A stretch of 55,870 bases of DNA from Pseudochrobactrum sp. sp1633. GTDB lineage: Bacteria; Pseudomonadota; Alphaproteobacteria; Rhizobiales; Rhizobiaceae. The notes beneath the pieces were generated by a model that saw only the letters and a program-made list of their open reading frames with translations, was not told the DNA's origin and made no database searches. Of this stretch, positions 18,639-25,984 are shown one piece after another. Every line of letters starts with the position of its first letter. Position 1 is the stretch's first letter. Location: the NCBI RefSeq assembly GCF_030376605.1, contig NZ_JARRAE010000018.1:1-55870 (forward strand), read 5' to 3'. The position numbers were made by a program, and so were the translations under genes.

Positions 18639-20570
18639 TTACTTACGCAGATGCGCAAGTTCTGATGCCGGAACCGGCCGTCCGAACAAGTAGCCCTGAA
18701 GCTGATCGCAACCGACCCGCTTCAGACATTCCAGCTCTTCTTCCGTTTCAATACCTTCCGCAATCGTAATCATGCCGAGGCTCTGGCCGATGCCGGTCAC
18801 CAGTTCCACAATGGCCAGCGCATCTGCTCTTGTCGTCACATCACGGATGAATGAGCGGTCAATTTTGATTTTATCAAACGGGAAGCTGCTCAGACTGCCC
18901 AGCGAAGAATAGCCCGTGCCAAAATCATCCATCGCAATCTGAATACCGATGGCTTTCAACTGGCGCAAAATGCGCAAAGTCTGCTCATTTTTATCCAGCA
19001 GCACAGATTCTGTGATCTCCAGCTCAAGCCGCTGCGGATCCAGCCCGCTCTCCTTCAGGATCGCTTTCACTCTCTGGATCAGATCTTTGGTGATAAACTG
19101 CACCGGTGAAAGATTGACCGCCACTTTAAGCGGCCTGTTCCAGAGCACAGCTTCGCAACATGCGACTTTCAGCACCCAGTCACCCAGTTCATGGATCATG
19201 CCGGTTTTTTCAGCAACCGGAATAAATTCCGAAGGCGGCACAGCCCCGCGCTTTGGATGCGTCCATCTTAACAAGGCCTCATAGCCGCAAATCTCGCGGG
19301 TAAATGTATCGACCTGCGGCTGATAATAGACCTCCATCTCACCGTTTTTCAGTGCATCGTGAAGGTCTGCTTCAAATGCTTTTTTCTCCAGCAAACGCGT
19401 CTGCATATGCGGCTGGAAAATACAAACATGACCTGTGCCAAGTGCCTTAGCCTCATAAAGCGCCAGATCGGCGCGTTTGAACAATTCTTCCATATCCGGT
19501 TCGCTGGAAGAAATGGCGACACCGATACAGGTGCCGATTTTAATTTCATGGTCTTTGATGTGGTAAGGCGAACTCACAACATTCATCAGGTGCTGGGCAA
19601 ATTCATAGGCCGGTTCAGGTGCAAGACCTGCGGATACAACAGCAAATTCATCACCGCCCAACCGGCAGATCAGATCATCTCTGTGGCTGAACTCCGTCAG
19701 CCGTCCCGCAACCGCCTGCAGCAGCACATCCCCGACATCATGCCCTAGCGTATCATTCACATCTTTAAAACCGTCGAGGTCGAAGAGCAGCACCACCGCC
19801 GCACCGCCGCCCTCGCGTGCGGTTTTCATTCTGGCTTCCAGATCCTGACGGAACAGAATGCGGTTCGGCAGGCCGGTGAGCGCATCATGATGGGCTGAAT
19901 GTTCCAGCCGGTAATTCTGCGACTGCAATTCTCCTGAGGTTTCGCGAAGATCATCCGTCAGACGCTTCATCCGCCCATGCGCATTATTCAGAAGCTTGTT
20001 TTGGCGTAAGAGCAGGATAATCAGAGCAATTCCGCAGAGAATAAGCCCGCCTGCAAGTGCAGTATAGATATAGTGCAGCTTTTGCACTTCCCGCTGTGCA
20101 GTATCAATCACACCGACATCATATTCAACCGACGAGGCAGCAAGCGCTGTCAAAGGCCCGTCCAGCGCGATCATGTCAGGGAGTAACGCCTTAACATGGT
20201 CGACATCCAGGACATCAAACTGCTGATCAAGCTTATCGAGCAATGATTTGAGATTGGCAATCAGCTGGCGACGCGATGCATTTTTCTCGACGAATTCATA
20301 CAATGTGCCCTGCTGCATGAATTCCAGCCGACTGATGATAATATCCAGACGAAGATGCACCTCGTCCAGATCAACACTTTCTACCCCAAGGGCATAAGCG
20401 GCAAGCCGCTGCTCAAGGCGCATATATTCAGACAGCATCTGACTGACTGCCCAGGAGTCATTATAGCGTGCAAATTTCTGCAGTGCAGTTTGCCGCTCTG
20501 CAATAACGTATGCGATGTAACCTGTCGCCAGTACGAAGCAACAGATGATGACCCCGAGTATGCGTCTCAC
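18639..20570 (-). CDS. Membrane-bound GGDEF-EAL cyclic-di-GMP protein
   Basis: Signalling protein of 643 residues: a membrane helix at about 4-23, a helical periplasmic sensor region (25-165), a second helix (168-188), a GGDEF domain and an EAL domain. GGDEF at about 305 is intact, preceded by FDLDGFKDVND. The usual RxxD inhibitory site reads HRDD, so product inhibition may be absent. The EAL side keeps its key residues (EALLRW, NLSPVQF, ELEITES, DDFGTGYSSL, KIDRSF, AEGIET, QGYLFG), so phosphodiesterase activity is expected. It starts at a GTG with AGAGGGTAA upstream, nine bases after a periplasmic-protein gene, and is probably co-transcribed with it. Confidence 0.94.
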   Translation of the reverse strand: MRRILGVIICCFVLATGYIAYVIAERQTALQKFARYNDSWAVSQMLSEYMRLEQRLAAYALGVESVDLDEVHLRLDIIISRLEFMQQGTLYEFVEKNASRRQLIANLKSLLDKLDQQFDVLDVDHVKALLPDMIALDGPLTALAASSVEYDVGVIDTAQREVQKLHYIYTALAGGLILCGIALIILLLRQNKLLNNAHGRMKRLTDDLRETSGELQSQNYRLEHSAHHDALTGLPNRILFRQDLEARMKTAREGGGAAVVLLFDLDGFKDVNDTLGHDVGDVLLQAVAGRLTEFSHRDDLICRLGGDEFAVVSAGLAPEPAYEFAQHLMNVVSSPYHIKDHEIKIGTCIGVAISSSEPDMEELFKRADLALYEAKALGTGHVCIFQPHMQTRLLEKKAFEADLHDALKNGEMEVYYQPQVDTFTREICGYEALLRWTHPKRGAVPPSEFIPVAEKTGMIHELGDWVLKVACCEAVLWNRPLKVAVNLSPVQFITKDLIQRVKAILKESGLDPQRLELEITESVLLDKNEQTLRILRQLKAIGIQIAMDDFGTGYSSLGSLSSFPFDKIKIDRSFIRDVTTRADALAIVELVTGIGQSLGMITIAEGIETEEELECLKRVGCDQLQGYLFGRPVPASELAHLRK

Positions 20571-20579
20571 GCTTACCCT

Positions 20580-21086
20580 CTATTCGATTATGAGCTTGGC
20601 AACCTGCCATGCTGAGCGTGTATAATAAATTTGACTCTGCAGTTCTGCCTGACTGTCATAAGGGTAGATAATAAAAAGCGGCCCTTTTTCGCGAACCGTC
20701 ATGACATTTCCATCACGCTTCATGGCCAGTATGACGTTAAATTTCTTAAAATCGTCTAACGGTATCGTCGTCACATAATCATTCAACGCAATTGCGGTGA
20801 CAGTGGTTCCCTTGGCGCCTACCATTGTCATGAGCTTATCCAGAGACACGCCTTCAAAACGGGTGCGACCGCTATACCAGGGATTTGCAGTCTCTATGGT
20901 CTGCAAGCCGGTTGCTGTCAGCATTTCACGGTCAAACTCTGCGGTATCACCGTTATTCGTATTTTCGATGGCGCCGGAGATCACCAGAATCGGCTTGTTA
21001 GCCGGTTTCGCAAGTTGATCGGCAGCCGCGCCGGAAATCATAATGCAGGACAGGACCAGATAGATAACGAAGCGCTTTAAGATCAT
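20580..21086 (-). CDS. Periplasmic molybdopterin-oxidoreductase-like domain protein
   Basis: Exported protein of 168 residues with an N-terminal signal peptide (about 1-22, ending GAAAD). The body resembles the sulfite-oxidase/YedY molybdopterin-binding fold: the RFEGVSLDKLM block, then ALNDYVTTIPLDDF and GPLFIIYPYD. It is shorter than real molybdoenzymes and has no cofactor-ligating cysteine in the expected region, so it is probably a non-catalytic sensory or binding protein. It lies nine bases upstream of the GGDEF-EAL gene, which suggests it works with that protein's periplasmic sensor. Confidence 0.8.
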   Translation of the reverse strand: MILKRFVIYLVLSCIMISGAAADQLAKPANKPILVISGAIENTNNGDTAEFDREMLTATGLQTIETANPWYSGRTRFEGVSLDKLMTMVGAKGTTVTAIALNDYVTTIPLDDFKKFNVILAMKRDGNVMTVREKGPLFIIYPYDSQAELQSQIYYTRSAWQVAKLIIE

Positions 21087-21218
21087 TATATTTCTCCCTG
21101 ATAATTTAGAACAATATATTGAAATCCATCAATCAGTACATGGGAAATTATGCGCATCCCAATCTATTTGTTTTAAGGTGAACGAGTTCTGAATCGAAAG
21201 AAAGTGCTTGCGAATCAC

Positions 21219-21234
21219 ATAAGCATACACTTAT
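21219..21234. promoter_or_regulatory. Possible ArsR operator
   Basis: ATAAG-N6-CTTAT inverted repeat just upstream of the preferred ArsR start at 21243. Short, so low weight. If the GTG at 21204 were the real start this would be coding. Confidence 0.35.
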
Positions 21235-21242
21235 CTGTTGGC

Positions 21243-21557
21243 ATGACAGAAAATGATATCTTCAAGGCTTTGGCCGATCCGACACGACGTGCTGTTTTTG
21301 AAAAACTGGCAACAGGCAGCATGAATGCCAGTGCCTTGCGCGAAGGTATGGATATCAGCCAGCCTGCCATGTCTCAGCATCTCTCGGTTCTGCGCGGCGC
21401 GCAGCTCATCAGAGAAGAACGGCAGGGACGCTATGTGAATTATGAGGTCGATCCGGAAGGACTGGCGCTGATAGCGCAATGGCTGTCAAAATACCGCGCT
21501 TATTGGCCTGCACGGATTGATGCCCTCAAAACGCTGCTGAAGGATATGGATCAATGA
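21243..21557 (+). CDS. ArsR-family transcriptional regulator
   Basis: Winged-helix regulator of about 104 residues. MTENDIFKALADPTRRAVFEKL, with recognition helix SQPAMSQHLSVLR and wing EERQGRYVNYEV, is the classic ArsR pattern for the subgroup paired with AHSA1/SRPBCC proteins. No metal-binding cysteine pair is present, so it is unlikely to sense metals. The ATG at 21243 matches the family N terminus but has no clear ribosome binding site; GTG at 21204 is an alternative. The stop overlaps the next gene by four bases (ATGA). Confidence 0.9.
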   Translation: MTENDIFKALADPTRRAVFEKLATGSMNASALREGMDISQPAMSQHLSVLRGAQLIREERQGRYVNYEVDPEGLALIAQWLSKYRAYWPARIDALKTLLKDMDQ

Positions 21558-21910
21558 CGCAAGAAGAGAGCCGCAAGCCAGCCGTCAGACTTGTCTTTGA
21601 ATATGAGCTTGATGCCAGCCCTGAGAGAGTCTGGCACGCCATCAGCATTCCTGAGCTGCGTGCCAACTGGCTGCCTGAACAGGATCTGGCCTGCTCAGAG
21701 CCTGCCGGCATCATACCGGAACAAGAAGCCGTCTACAAAATGCGGGAAACCACGCCGCCTTTTCTTGTAAGCACCGTCACATTTCAGATTGCCGCTAATG
21801 ATGACGGCGGCACAAGCTTAAAAATCATTCACGAGCTTGAGGATGCGCAGCTCAGCCGCAAAACCACAGCTGCGAACGGCAATAGTCCGGTGCTTATGCG
21901 CGCAGCCTGA
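21554..21910 (+). CDS. SRPBCC/AHSA1-domain protein
   Basis: Protein of 118 residues with the START-like SRPBCC fold pattern: [26 protein letters not shown], and a C-terminal helix. It is somewhat short for AHSA1 proteins (about 150), with a compact middle. It is translationally coupled to the ArsR gene (ATGA overlap), the usual arrangement for this family. The ligand is unknown. Confidence 0.85.
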   Translation: MTQEESRKPAVRLVFEYELDASPERVWHAISIPELRANWLPEQDLACSEPAGIIPEQEAVYKMRETTPPFLVSTVTFQIAANDDGGTSLKIIHELEDAQLSRKTTAANGNSPVLMRAA

Positions 21911-21954
21911 CACGCTGCCATCCCTTCCGTAATCTGCAAGAAAGGAGGTCGCCG

Positions 21955-22554
21955 ATGCGCGACATGATGCAACTCGTCCCTATGGTGGTTGAACAGTCAG
22001 CCAAAGGAGAGCGCTCTTTCGATATCTATTCGCGGCTGTTGCGTGAGCGGATCATCTTTCTCAACGGTGAGGTCAATGACACCGTGGCCGCTCTCGTCTG
22101 CGCGCAATTACTGTTTCTCGAAGCGGAAAACCCGAAAAAGCCGGTCAGCCTTTATATCAATTCCCCCGGCGGCTCGATCACCAGTGGCTTGGCGATTTAC
22201 GATACGATGCACTACATTCATGCGCCGGTGCACACATTATGCATGGGAACCGCCCGTTCCATGGGTTCATTCCTTCTCATGGCCGGAGAACCGGGCTGTC
22301 GCGCCGCACTGCCCAATGCCAGCCTGCATGTGCATCAGCCGCTTGGCGGTTTTCAGGGGCAGGCATCGGATATTTTTATTCAGGCAGAAGAAATGCGCAA
22401 AACCAAACATCGCGTCATTGAATTTTACGCCAGACATTGCGGTCGCAGTTATGAGGAGGTTGAGCAAACCCTCGACCGCGACCGTTTCATGGATGCGCAG
22501 GAAGCGCTGGAATGGGGGCTGATTGATACCGTCCTCACCCATCGCTCCCTTTGA
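21955..22554 (+). CDS. ClpP-family serine protease (ClpP paralogue)
   Basis: Protein of 199 residues, normal for ClpP without a long propeptide. The catalytic triad is present: Ser102 in GTARSMGS, His127 in HVHQPLGG, Asp176 in RDRFMDA. The nucleophile loop differs from the usual [16 protein letters not shown] forms the oxyanion region and the N-terminal handle is conserved. It has a strong AAAGGAGG ribosome binding site 45 bases after the AHSA1 gene, on the same strand. No clpX neighbours it, so it is an extra paralogue rather than the housekeeping clpP. Confidence 0.92.
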   Translation: MRDMMQLVPMVVEQSAKGERSFDIYSRLLRERIIFLNGEVNDTVAALVCAQLLFLEAENPKKPVSLYINSPGGSITSGLAIYDTMHYIHAPVHTLCMGTARSMGSFLLMAGEPGCRAALPNASLHVHQPLGGFQGQASDIFIQAEEMRKTKHRVIEFYARHCGRSYEEVEQTLDRDRFMDAQEALEWGLIDTVLTHRSL

Positions 22555-22562
22555 AACAGTAT

Positions 22563-22586
22563 CGGGGGCGGCACGACACGCCCCCG
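22563..22586. terminator. Hairpin between convergent ClpP and monooxygenase genes
   Basis: A perfect 8-bp GC-rich stem (CGGGGGCG) with an 8-base loop in the 41-bp space between the two stops. It is followed by CCTGATATTTTA on the plus strand, a weak U-tract. Confidence 0.55.
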
Positions 22587-22595
22587 CCTGATATT

Positions 22596-23882
22596 TTATA
22601 CCGGTGGCAGTGACAGATGCCCGCGCAGTGTATCCGTTTGATACTCCGTGCGGAACAATCCCCGCTTTTGCAGAACCGGCACCACCTGATCGACAAAATC
22701 CTCGATATCTGAAGGCAAGGACGGCGGCATCAGATTAAAGCCGTCAGCCCCATCATTGCGCCACCAGTCTTCCATCCGGTCCGCGATCATCTCCGGCGTG
22801 CCGACCATCGTGCAGTGTCCGCCACCTGCTGCCAACCGACCAAGCAGCTGGCGCAGTGTCGGCTGCTCGCTCCTGATAATCCGCAGAACGGTTGCATAGC
22901 GCCCTTTGGGCCCTGTGAAGTCTTCCAGCGGTGGCAAGGCAGGCACCGGCGCATCCAGTTCCCAGCCGGAGCAATCCTGTGCAATAAAGCTCTCCAGCTG
23001 GCGCAGTGACGTTGCAACAGGCAACAATTCATCCAGCGCCTGCTGCTTGGCTTTTGCCTCAGCCTGTGTGGAGGCCACATAGGTCACCAGCCCCGGCATC
23101 ACCGGAATACCTTTCTCCCGACCCGCCAGTTTGGCACGCCGTTGCATATCACGGTAATAGTCTTGTGCTGCCTCAAGGTCATAGGCAACTGCATAAATTG
23201 CCTCGGCCTTTGCGGCGGCCACTGCCCTGCCCTCCTCCGAGGCTCCGGCCTGAAACAGCACCGGATGCCCCTGTGGTGGGCGTGGAATGGTCAAAGGCCC
23301 CTGTGTTGAAAAATGCTCGCCCTTGTGGTTGACCGCCCGCACCTTGTCTTTGCAGGCATAGTCACCGTGACGGTCATTGATCACTGCATCAGCATCCCAT
23401 GAATCCCACAATTTCTGCACGGCATCGATGAACTCTGTTGCACGGCCATAGCGCCATGCATGAGGCGGCATGGCATCATAACCATGATTGCGCGCCTCAC
23501 TGTCAAACATCGACGTGACCACATTCCAGCCGATACGACCCTTCGATAAATGATCGAGCGAGGCCAGTGTACGCGCCGCATGGAACGGCGTGGTGAACGT
23601 GCTGGAGACCGTGCTGATAAGGCCGATTTTCTCTGTTGCGCGGGCAAGCGCTGCCAGCAAAGTCAGCGGGTCGAAATAGCTGCGCGGCCCGTCCGCAATA
23701 TTATCGATTGCATGCCAGTCGGCGAAGAAAATCGCATCAAATTTGCCGCGCTCGGCGGTTTGCGCGAGGCTTTCGTAATAACGTGCATCATTGAGCCGCT
23801 CTATTGCCGATGCAGGATGGCGCCATGCAGCACGGTGATGCCCGCAGCCGAAGATAAACAGATTGAGGTGCATTTCCCGCAT
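22596..23882 (-). CDS. NtaA/SnaA/DszA-type FMN-dependent monooxygenase
   Basis: Flavin-dependent monooxygenase of 428 residues in the bacterial-luciferase-like superfamily. It has the group's segments: an N-terminal HHRAAWRHP block, FDAIFFADW, TEKIGLISTVSSTFTTPFHAAR, DHLSKGRIGWNVVTS, and the GHPVLFQAGASEEGR block. Such enzymes use FMNH2 from a separate reductase to oxidise amines, sulfonates, thioethers or nitrogen heterocycles. The ATG at 23882 overlaps the preceding SDR stop by one base (TGATG), so the two are coupled. The operon sits behind a TPP riboswitch, suggesting a role tied to thiamine or one of its fragments. The substrate is unproven. Confidence 0.92.
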   Translation of the reverse strand: MREMHLNLFIFGCGHHRAAWRHPASAIERLNDARYYESLAQTAERGKFDAIFFADWHAIDNIADGPRSYFDPLTLLAALARATEKIGLISTVSSTFTTPFHAARTLASLDHLSKGRIGWNVVTSMFDSEARNHGYDAMPPHAWRYGRATEFIDAVQKLWDSWDADAVINDRHGDYACKDKVRAVNHKGEHFSTQGPLTIPRPPQGHPVLFQAGASEEGRAVAAAKAEAIYAVAYDLEAAQDYYRDMQRRAKLAGREKGIPVMPGLVTYVASTQAEAKAKQQALDELLPVATSLRQLESFIAQDCSGWELDAPVPALPPLEDFTGPKGRYATVLRIIRSEQPTLRQLLGRLAAGGGHCTMVGTPEMIADRMEDWWRNDGADGFNLMPPSLPSDIEDFVDQVVPVLQKRGLFRTEYQTDTLRGHLSLPPV

Positions 23883-24661
23883 CAGTTTTTCACCAAGCCA
23901 CCGTCCACAACCAGATTTTGACCGGTCACAGAACGCGCCCACGGCGAGGCAAAAAATAGAGCTGTATCAGCGAATTCCGCAGGCGTGGTTACACGGCGCA
24001 ACGGCGTGGCAGAGGCGATATAATCAAACACCGCTTCCGGTGTTGCAGCCGACGCATCAGTCGTGCGCAGCAAACCACCGGACAGCATATTGACGGTGAT
24101 ATTCTTCTCGCCCAGATCTTGCGCAAGTGTGCGGGTCAACGACAACAGAGCAGCCTTTGCCGCCGTATAATCGTGATAAGGTACCACCGGATTTTGAAAC
24201 AGGTTGGTACCGATATTGATGATGCGGCCGAAACCGGCTTTTTCCATCCCTGCCAATGCTGCCTGTGTGGTGTTGAGCGTACCACGCACAATACCCTCCA
24301 TCTGCTGATTTATTTGCTCCCAGCGGATCACATCGGCATGGGCGCGGGCATCGCCGTTGAAGCTGAAAGCAGGTAGCGCATTGTTCACAACAGTCGTGAC
24401 CGGCTTGCCGAAATGCTGCTCTGCGCGGGCAAACATGGCCTGTACAGCTGCAGGGTCTGTCACATCTGCCTGCACGGCCAGTGTTTTTTCCGGTGCAAGC
24501 TCTGCCAGCTCTGCCGCTGCATCAGCACTGTTGAGATAGTTGATCACAACATTTGCACCCTCGCCCAAAAATGCTTTGACGAGATCGCGCCCCAGACCGC
24601 GCGCGCCGCCGGTGACAAGTACGAGTTGCTGACGGAGTGACAGTGTAACAGGATCAGACAT
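23882..24661 (-). CDS. SDR-family NAD(P)-dependent oxidoreductase
   Basis: Short-chain dehydrogenase/reductase of 259 residues. It has the TGGARGLG nucleotide motif near the N terminus, NNAL in place of NNAG, YTAAK at the active site and a C-terminal TGQNLVVDGG. The catalytic serine position appears to be threonine (IGTN), a substitution worth noting. The ATG at 24661 has AAGGGAA upstream; an earlier in-frame ATG lies inside the riboswitch leader and is unlikely. It is the first gene after the TPP riboswitch and is coupled to the FMN monooxygenase gene. Confidence 0.92.
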   Translation of the reverse strand: MSDPVTLSLRQQLVLVTGGARGLGRDLVKAFLGEGANVVINYLNSADAAAELAELAPEKTLAVQADVTDPAAVQAMFARAEQHFGKPVTTVVNNALPAFSFNGDARAHADVIRWEQINQQMEGIVRGTLNTTQAALAGMEKAGFGRIINIGTNLFQNPVVPYHDYTAAKAALLSLTRTLAQDLGEKNITVNMLSGGLLRTTDASAATPEAVFDYIASATPLRRVTTPAEFADTALFFASPWARSVTGQNLVVDGGLVKN

Positions 24662-24668
24662 GATAGTT

Positions 24669-24700
24669 CCCTTGCCTAAAAGAATACGGACGGCAAAGGG
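24669..24700 (-). promoter_or_regulatory. Possible Shine-Dalgarno-sequestering hairpin (riboswitch expression platform)
   Basis: In the mRNA, CCCUUUGCC (24700-24692) can pair with GGCAAGGG (24676-24669), the latter containing the ribosome binding site of the SDR gene, with one bulged base. This would let ligand binding in the upstream aptamer control translation. Confidence 0.45.
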
Positions 24701-24740
24701 AGATATGAGCATAGACCGCATGAGATACGGTTTGGCTGCA

Positions 24741-24823
24741 CAGACATCCCTTCGCCAGTATGAGCTGGATCAGGTTCAACGGGTTTAAAATCTCAGCCCT
24801 GCAAAACAGGACACCCCGTGTCA
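24741..24823 (-). ncRNA. TPP riboswitch (THI element)
   Basis: On the minus strand the conserved THI-box elements appear in order: CGGGGTGTCC, GGCTGAGA, ACCCGTTGAACCTGATC, and ACTGGCGAAGGGA. The outer P1 helix can form from GACA (24823-24820) and TGTC (24745-24742). The CTGAGA and GAACCTGATC cores match the thiamine pyrophosphate aptamer closely. It lies about 80 bases before the SDR start, in the leader of the SDR/FMN-monooxygenase operon. Confidence 0.93.
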
Positions 24824-24907
24824 TTCGGATCAGGCTTAGCAAGTTTAATTGCAGCGGACAAGCCTTCCGCGGTTGTCCTGTTGACCTAAGCTGGTTTAAG
24901 AAACCCT

Positions 24908-25882
24908 ATGTCTGAAAATAACACTGCCCCTTCATCCGACCGGTTCTGGCTCAGTATCATTGCAACAACGCTCTATGCGGTGCTGCTATACATCCTCATA
25001 TGGCTGATACGCGAAGGCAGCGGCATGGCCTTTATCACCGGACTGATCCTGATGCCGATGGCGATTACCAGCCTGCTGATCATTCAGATTGACCCGCAAG
25101 GCACAGGCAGCAATCGCAAGCATATGAAAACCGCCATGCTATGCATGCTCGGCTTTATTCTGATTTCGATGATTATCTTCGGTGAAGCCGGTATCTGTGT
25201 GGCAATGGCCGCGCCGTTTCTCTTCGCAGGCACAGCACTCGGCGTTTATGTTACCATGCGGCTCTTACGTAATTATCAGGCTAAACGCAGTGTTACATTT
25301 GTCATCGCGCTGCCTTTTCTCGCATTACCGCTGGAAAATCAGATTGAGTATCAGGATCATTTCAGCTCGGTCACAACCGTGATTGAGATCAATGCCCCTG
25401 CTGATGTGATCTGGAACAATACGCTGGAAATTCCTGATATCCGCCCCGATGAATTGGGTATGACTTTCAGCCATAGTATTGTCGGCGTGCCGAAGCCGGA
25501 AGATGCGCGCATTACCGGCTCAGGCGTTGGAGCTGTGCGCCATCTGAAATGGGGCAAAGGCGTCAATTTTGAAGAAGTGATTACCGGCTGGCAGGAAAAC
25601 CGCTATCTGCGCTGGGATTTCCGTTTCAGCGACACCTCAATCCCGAAAGCAGTGGAAGCGCATATCAGCGTCAACAGTGATTATCTGGGGCTGGACTATG
25701 GTGAATATCTGCTGGAACCGATTGGCGAAAACCGCACCCGTCTGACGCTGAAAACGCAGTATCGTATTGCAACGCCGATCAATATTTACTGCGACTGGTG
25801 GGGGCAGATTTTCCTCAATGATTTCCATTCCATCGTGCTGAATGTCATTAAGGAACGCTCGGAAAGCGCAGTTCAGGCTTAA
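24908..25882 (+). CDS. Membrane protein with C-terminal SRPBCC domain
   Basis: Protein of 324 residues. The first 145 residues contain four to five membrane segments. The C-terminal part (about 155-320) has a polyketide-cyclase-like SRPBCC pattern beginning TTVIEINAPADVIWNNTLEI and ending in a long helix. I do not recognise a specific function; a lipid- or hydrophobic-ligand role would fit membrane tethering. It is divergent from the riboswitch-controlled operon, and its start lies 85 bp beyond the aptamer. AAGAAA precedes the ATG. Confidence 0.78.
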   Translation: MSENNTAPSSDRFWLSIIATTLYAVLLYILIWLIREGSGMAFITGLILMPMAITSLLIIQIDPQGTGSNRKHMKTAMLCMLGFILISMIIFGEAGICVAMAAPFLFAGTALGVYVTMRLLRNYQAKRSVTFVIALPFLALPLENQIEYQDHFSSVTTVIEINAPADVIWNNTLEIPDIRPDELGMTFSHSIVGVPKPEDARITGSGVGAVRHLKWGKGVNFEEVITGWQENRYLRWDFRFSDTSIPKAVEAHISVNSDYLGLDYGEYLLEPIGENRTRLTLKTQYRIATPINIYCDWWGQIFLNDFHSIVLNVIKERSESAVQA

Positions 25883-25886
25883 AAAA

Positions 25887-25911
25887 TGCGGCGGATTATA
25901 AACCCGCCGCA
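25887..25911 (-). terminator. Intrinsic terminator of the acetolactate-synthase-like gene
   Basis: Stem TGCGGCGG/CCGCCGCA with a 9-base loop. On the minus strand it is followed directly by TTTTTT, a canonical terminator downstream of the gene ending at 25985. It may also slow plus-strand transcription from the SRPBCC gene. Confidence 0.8.
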
Positions 25912-25984
25912 ACTTTAAATTATTTGTTTTTACGCATTATCCTTCGCAAAACCGCTACACACTTTTGCTGGAAATGCTATAATT

